The notes beneath the pieces were generated by a model, which did not search any database, was not told where the DNA came from, and saw only the letters and a list, made by a program, of their open reading frames with translations. A DNA stretch of 34,162 nucleotides, taken from positions 1 to 34,162 of the forward strand of contig DASYRM010000005.1 in NCBI GenBank assembly GCA_036004405.1. The letters are read 5' to 3'. Every line of letters begins with the position of its first letter. The stretch's first letter is position 1. The position numbers and the translations under genes were made by a program. Shown here in pieces: positions 30,851-34,162 of the stretch. The stretch comes from DASYRM01 sp036004405 (GTDB lineage: Bacteria; Acidobacteriota; Vicinamibacteria; Vicinamibacterales; UBA2999).

Positions 30851-31354
30851 ATGAGTCTCATGACCTTCCTGACCTGGATGGACAACCTTCCGTCGAGCAT
30901 CGCGCTGCGCGAGTCGACCTGGACCTATCCCATCGTCGAATCAGTCCATTCCGTCGGGATTTGCCTGTTCGTGGGGCTGACCCTGCTCTGGGACCTTCGA
31001 CTCCTCGGCATCGGCCTGCGCCGTATCCCGGTATCCGAAGTGTGGACCAAGCTCATCCCGTGGATGACTCTCGGCGCCCTCGTCATGATGTCGACGGGCG
31101 TCGCCCTCTTCTTCTCCAAGCCGCTCTTCTTCTGGAGCAACATCTTCTTCCGCCTGAAGCTCGTCGCGCTGGCGCTCGCACTGGCCAATGCAATGGCGTT
31201 CCACTTCGGCATCGAGAAGAAGCTGGTGGATTGGGACACTTCGCCTGAGACGCCGCGCGCGGCCAAACTGGCCGGCGCGTCGTCGATCGCCATGTGGGCG
31301 ATTGTCATCGTGTTCGGGCGCTTCATCGCCTACAACTGGTTCGCCCCGCTTTGA
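30851..31354 (+). CDS. DUF6644 family membrane protein (first of two)
   Basis: 167 residues from ATG 30851, preceded by AAAGG. About four membrane spans: 25-50 (with VESVHSVG), 65-90, 95-120 and 140-160. The layout and the sentence-like N-terminus LPSSIALRESTWTYPIVESVHS match DUF6644, a membrane family without known function. A His within the first span (VHS) is shared with the paralogue at 31436 (IHL). It is followed by a hairpin terminator-like element and then its paralogue and a ferredoxin on the same strand. A role in membrane electron transfer is a guess from that neighbour only. Confidence 0.82.
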   Translation: MSLMTFLTWMDNLPSSIALRESTWTYPIVESVHSVGICLFVGLTLLWDLRLLGIGLRRIPVSEVWTKLIPWMTLGALVMMSTGVALFFSKPLFFWSNIFFRLKLVALALALANAMAFHFGIEKKLVDWDTSPETPRAAKLAGASSIAMWAIVIVFGRFIAYNWFAPL

Positions 31355-31360
31355 GTTGCG

Positions 31361-31380
31361 AACCGGCGTTAAGCCGGTTT
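31361..31380 (+). terminator. Hairpin after the first DUF6644 gene
   Basis: AACCGGC, loop GTTAA, GCCGGTT then T, starting six bases after the stop codon. Short T-run only, so a weak terminator or an RNA processing site. Confidence 0.45.
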
Positions 31381-31393
31381 GCCAGATACTGTG

Positions 31394-31422
31394 GAGTCAT
31401 CCGCGTTCTGTGCGGATGACTC
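31394..31422 (+). promoter_or_regulatory. Strong 11-bp hairpin just upstream of the second DUF6644 start
   Basis: GAGTCATCCGC, loop GTTCTGT, GCGGATGACTC. The ribosome-binding GGGAGAG begins two bases after the hairpin and GTG 31436 follows. The hairpin may control translation or mRNA stability, or be an inverted-repeat operator. Confidence 0.55.
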
Positions 31423-31435
31423 AGGGAGAGACATC

Positions 31436-31915
31436 GTGACGTTTGCAGTCTTTCAGTGGCTCGAGAGGACCTCGCTGAGCGTAAAGATCAACGAGTCGCT
31501 CTGGGCGTTTGCCGTCGTCGAAGCCATCCACCTGCTGGCGCTGGCCGTCATCGGCGGCGCGGTGCTGGTCGTCGATCTGCGCCTGCTCGGGCTCGCCTTC
31601 CAGCGGCAGAAGGTGTCGGAGCTCGCCCGGATTGCGCAGCCGTGGCTGATCTGGAGCCTGGCCGGGATGCTCCTGACGGGCTTCGTGCTGTTCCTGTCGC
31701 TCGCCGCGTCGAAGTACTACGTGCACACGTACTTCTGGGTGAAGATGTACTTCCTGGCGGCGGCGATGGTCTTCTGCTTCACCGTCCGCCAGTGGATCCT
31801 GATGGGCGACGACGCCCGCGCGAACTCGGGGCTGGCCAAGCTCGTGGCTGTCGTGTCGCTGTTTCTCTGGAGCGGCGTCGGCATCGCGGGCAAGGCAATC
31901 GGCTACATCTCGTAG
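31436..31915 (+). CDS. DUF6644 family membrane protein (second of two)
   Basis: 159 residues from GTG 31436, with GGGAGAG upstream; the frame is open upstream to 31379, but that part codes no membrane span and has no ribosome-binding site. Four spans (about 25-48, 65-90, 95-118, 130-155), with VEAIHLLALAVIGGAVLVVDLRLLG closely matching VESVHSVG...LLWDLRLLG in the first copy. Function unknown. It ends 12 bases before the ferredoxin gene, so the two are probably co-transcribed, which suggests, without proving, a link to electron transfer. Confidence 0.83.
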   Translation: MTFAVFQWLERTSLSVKINESLWAFAVVEAIHLLALAVIGGAVLVVDLRLLGLAFQRQKVSELARIAQPWLIWSLAGMLLTGFVLFLSLAASKYYVHTYFWVKMYFLAAAMVFCFTVRQWILMGDDARANSGLAKLVAVVSLFLWSGVGIAGKAIGYIS

Positions 31916-31927
31916 TACGCTGTCCAG

Positions 31928-32299
31928 ATGCCCTTCATCATCACTGACCCGTGCATCGGCACGAAGGACCATGCCTGCGTGGACGTGTGCCCGGTTGACT
32001 GCATCCACCCGCGCAAGGACGAGCCCGAGTTCGAAACCGCCACGATGCTCTATATCCACCCGGACGAGTGCATCGACTGCGGCGCGTGCGTGCCGGCCTG
32101 CCCCGTGGCAGCGATTTACGACAGCGTCGAGTCCACGCCGGCGAGCCAGAAGACGCTGGTGGACGCCAACAAGTTGTACCGCTCGGGCGAGGCAGCCGCA
32201 GTCGCGCAGGCCGAGGCGATCGTGAAGGCCCACGTGGAGTCCCACGCCGACCTGATGGCGATCGCGCCCGCCGACCGCGCGGCCGCGCACGGGAAGTAG
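31928..32299 (+). CDS. fdxA: Seven-iron ferredoxin (FdxA-like)
   Basis: 123 residues from ATG 31928. Cysteines fit a [3Fe-4S][4Fe-4S] ferredoxin: Cys9, Cys17 and Cys58 for the 3Fe cluster and Cys21, Cys48, Cys51 and Cys54 for the 4Fe cluster. The second cysteine of the usual first motif is a threonine (CIGTKDHACVDVCPVDC), as in mycobacterial FdxA-type proteins. A C-terminal helical tail of about 60 residues (ASQKTLVDANKLYRSGEAAAVAQAEA) is common in these proteins. It is a soluble cytoplasmic electron carrier. It follows a DUF6644 membrane protein by 12 bases. Its stop codon forms part of the first half-unit of the repeat at 32299. Confidence 0.92.
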   Translation: MPFIITDPCIGTKDHACVDVCPVDCIHPRKDEPEFETATMLYIHPDECIDCGACVPACPVAAIYDSVESTPASQKTLVDANKLYRSGEAAAVAQAEAIVKAHVESHADLMAIAPADRAAAHGK

Positions 32300-32333
32300 G
32301 GGCCGCCTCGTAGGGGCCGCCTTCAGGCGGCCC
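32299..32333. repeat. Dispersed palindrome, copy 5, with an extra half-unit
   Basis: Full palindrome GGGCCGCC-TTCA-GGCGGCCC at 32314-32333 preceded by one GGGGCCGCC half-unit at 32299-32307, the same layout as the copy at 3738-3791. It lies between the ferredoxin stop and the convergent helicase-nuclease gene. Confidence 0.8.
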
Positions 32334-32354
32334 GTCCTTTGGCTCGTCCTTTGT

Positions 32355-34162
32355 CTACACCTGCAACAGTACGGGCTGGACGGCGAGCCCCGTCGCGCGC
32401 TGGATCGCGGCGGCGTACGTCCGCACCTGGCGCGCGTAGCGGTCGAGCGTTTCGCGATCGGGCCGGTCCGTCTTGAAGTCCACGACGGTCATCACGCCCT
32501 CCCGCTCGAACGCCAAATCCGCGACCCCTTCGAGCAGCAGGTCTCCGTCGAGCATCGTCAGCGGCAGCTCCCGGTAGCAGCGCCCCTCCCGTTCGGCTGT
32601 CCGCGCGGCCTCCACGAGCGGATGCCGCAGCACGGCGCCCACCACCGCCACGGCCGCCGCCACCTCTGAGGCCTCCGCACCGACGATTCGTCCGTGTGTC
32701 GCCACCAGCGTGTCGATCAGCGAGGCAGAGGCGTCGAGCGGCACCGTGGCCAGCGCAGCGTGGACGAGGGTACCGAATCGCGGGCCGGCCGGACGTCCGG
32801 CGTGCGCCGACACGGTCACGACCTCGGACTCCGGCACGCCGTCGAGCGGGCCGCCGTCCAGCACGCCGGCCGCGTCGCCCGCCGCCCACTCGGTCATCGT
32901 GCTCACCGCCGCCCACGGGGCGCGCCCGCGCGCAAGGGCCGCCTCCCGCTCGTCCCGCCAGCGCTCGAAACGCTGGGTTCCCTCCGCGATCACGGGCTCG
33001 GGCACGCTCTTCTCGATCAATTCCTCACGCCGCAGCCCGTAGGGCGGCGCGACGTCGAGGTGCAGGGCGAAGGGATCCCACCAGACGATCTCGCTGGGCG
33101 AGGCCGCGTCGCCGGCGCGGTGCAGCCCCGGACTCACGGACGACGCCGGCGCGATGCCGGCGTCGGGCCGCTCGAGCACCGAGTCGCGCTTGAACGGCGG
33201 GCAGCCGGGCGCCGCCGCGCCGGTGCGGCGCTGCGACACGGGCGGATAGAGCGCCGCATTCAGCGGGCTCACCCACCCGCCCTCGTACGGCTCGTCGCCG
33301 ACCGCTGGCACGACGAGCAGATCGCGGGCGCGCGTGGCGGCGACGTAGGCGAGCCGCACGCCCTCGGCCAGATCGCGGGCATGCTCCTCGGCCTGTCGAT
33401 CCAGCAGATCCTTCGGCGACCACCCACCGATCCGGAGCGCGCAGCGCCCGGCCTCGGGCTGGATGGTCCGGCTGGCCTCGAGCTGCGCCAGTTTGGCGGT
33501 GATGTCGCCGAGCACCACGACCGGGAACTCCAGCCCCTTGGCCTTGTGCACGGTCATCAGCCGCACGCCGTCGCTGCCGTCCTCGACGATCGGCGCCTCG
33601 GTGGCATCGCCGCGCTCGGCGGCGTCGCGCAGCGTCTCGACGAACCCGCGGAACGACAGCCCGTCGTTGCGCTCGTACTGGCGCGCGAGCTCGGCAACGT
33701 GGAGGACATTGGCCAGCACCTGTTCGCCGCCGCGGCGCAGCGCGAAGCCCACATGGGCGCGCGAGCCGTCGAGCAGCTTCGTCACGGTCTCGGCCACGGG
33801 CCGGCGGTTGCGCTGCGTGTGCAGCCGGGCCAGCACCGTGAGGGTGTCGCCGATCGGCTTCAGGTGCGCCGGCAGATCGGCCGGCACCCGGAAGGGATGC
33901 AGCGCGCGCGCGTAGGTATGCCGGTACTCGAGCAGCTCGTCGTCGCCGATCGCGAACAGCGCGCCACGGAGCGTGGCGAACACCGACAGCTCGTCGTCGG
34001 GCCACTCGACCGCGGCCAGCGCCGCGCGCAGCGTTTCGATCTCCTCCCGGTCGTGAAAGGCGCGGCCGCCGACGAGCAGGTGCCGGATGCCGCGCGCCTC
34101 GAGCGCGTTGACGTAGTCGCGGGTGACGTCCTGGCCGAAGCTGACGAAGCGGCGGAAGAGGA
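32355..34162 (-). CDS. addA: AddA/UvrD-type helicase-nuclease, C-terminal part (5' end outside window)
   Basis: About 602 residues are visible; the reading frame is open to the window edge, so the N-terminal helicase part is missing. The visible part starts with the end of the UvrD helicase core (RHLLVGGRAFHDREEIETLRA) and contains MTVHKAKGLEFPVVVLGD and RLAYVAATRARDLLVV, helicase motifs V and VI. Near the C-terminus is a RecB-like PD-(D/E)XK nuclease signature, EGVADLAFEREGVMTVVDFKTDRP. This organisation fits AddA-type exonucleases that process DNA double-strand breaks for recombination in the cytoplasm. No addB partner is visible in the window. A solitary UvrD/RecB-like nuclease is the alternative. 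Confidence 0.88.
   Translation of the reverse strand, partial: LFRRFVSFGQDVTRDYVNALEARGIRHLLVGGRAFHDREEIETLRAALAAVEWPDDELSVFATLRGALFAIGDDELLEYRHTYARALHPFRVPADLPAHLKPIGDTLTVLARLHTQRNRRPVAETVTKLLDGSRAHVGFALRRGGEQVLANVLHVAELARQYERNDGLSFRGFVETLRDAAERGDATEAPIVEDGSDGVRLMTVHKAKGLEFPVVVLGDITAKLAQLEASRTIQPEAGRCALRIGGWSPKDLLDRQAEEHARDLAEGVRLAYVAATRARDLLVVPAVGDEPYEGGWVSPLNAALYPPVSQRRTGAAAPGCPPFKRDSVLERPDAGIAPASSVSPGLHRAGDAASPSEIVWWDPFALHLDVAPPYGLRREELIEKSVPEPVIAEGTQRFERWRDEREAALARGRAPWAAVSTMTEWAAGDAAGVLDGGPLDGVPESEVVTVSAHAGRPAGPRFGTLVHAALATVPLDASASLIDTLVATHGRIVGAEASEVAAAVAVVGAVLRHPLVEAARTAEREGRCYRELPLTMLDGDLLLEGVADLAFEREGVMTVVDFKTDRPDRETLDRYARQVRTYAAAIQRATGLAVQPVLLQV

Noticed and set aside
1..34162. tRNA, rRNA, insertion sequence or prophage genes
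   Set aside because: None seen. No transposase, integrase, structural phage protein or tRNA-like fold could be recognised by eye.

Overview
The window is high-GC bacterial chromosome with dense genes, short intergenic gaps and many secreted proteins. Its gene content points to Acidobacteriota, most likely the Vicinamibacterales type of soil bacterium. The pointers are UnbV/FG-GAP giants, winged-helix/TolB-like/TPR regulators, many DUF6152 proteins, paralogous secreted 'PDLQGxW' proteins and a PQQ dehydrogenase. This assignment rests on gene content only. No rRNA, tRNA, insertion sequence, prophage or CRISPR array was seen, and no stretch over 300 bases lacks a gene (the longest gap is about 207 bases).

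Layout. 1-5597 (minus): a DUF485/ActP-type symporter pair, then a 1107-residue TPR/FG-GAP/UnbV protein and the start of a second UnbV protein. 5686-8103 (minus): two long secreted 'PDLQGxW' proteins and a DUF6152 protein. 8172-10248 (minus): a MetE-core methyltransferase and an AcuI-like reductase. 10273-12620 (plus): DUF6152, two long secreted proteins and a small secreted protein, tightly packed. 12626-18138 (minus): a compact five-gene operon of two double-SnoaL proteins, a tannase-family protein, a flavin aromatic hydroxylase and a DUF6152 protein. 18268-19284 (plus): a TIR protein with one membrane span and an outer Cys-containing domain. 19334-22648: a PQQ dehydrogenase and a fifth long secreted protein, divergent across a 17-bp palindrome. 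22856-23383: a protein made of decapeptide repeats. 23438-26502: a two-subunit molybdenum hydroxylase. 26268-26861 (minus): a secreted HEIGH metalloprotease, divergent from a winged-helix/TPR regulator (27021-28805). 28756-30707 (minus): an NHL-repeat protein and a ModA-like binding protein. 30851-32299 (plus): two DUF6644 membrane proteins and a seven-iron ferredoxin. 32355-34162 (minus): the C-terminal part of an AddA/UvrD-type helicase-nuclease.

How the genes may work together. The centre of the window looks like an extracytoplasmic and oxidative catabolism region for aromatic or phenolic compounds (tannase family, flavin hydroxylase, SnoaL folds, PQQ and molybdenum dehydrogenases). The strongest candidate for something undescribed is the DUF6152 plus long secreted protein group. 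All three DUF6152 copies are predicted to start, after signal cleavage, with His-His-Ser and share an internal Asn-Pro-His, which suggests N-terminal metal binding. All five long proteins share two cysteines. A dispersed palindrome family with a CCTTCAGG-like core and compensating stem changes sits between many of the genes.
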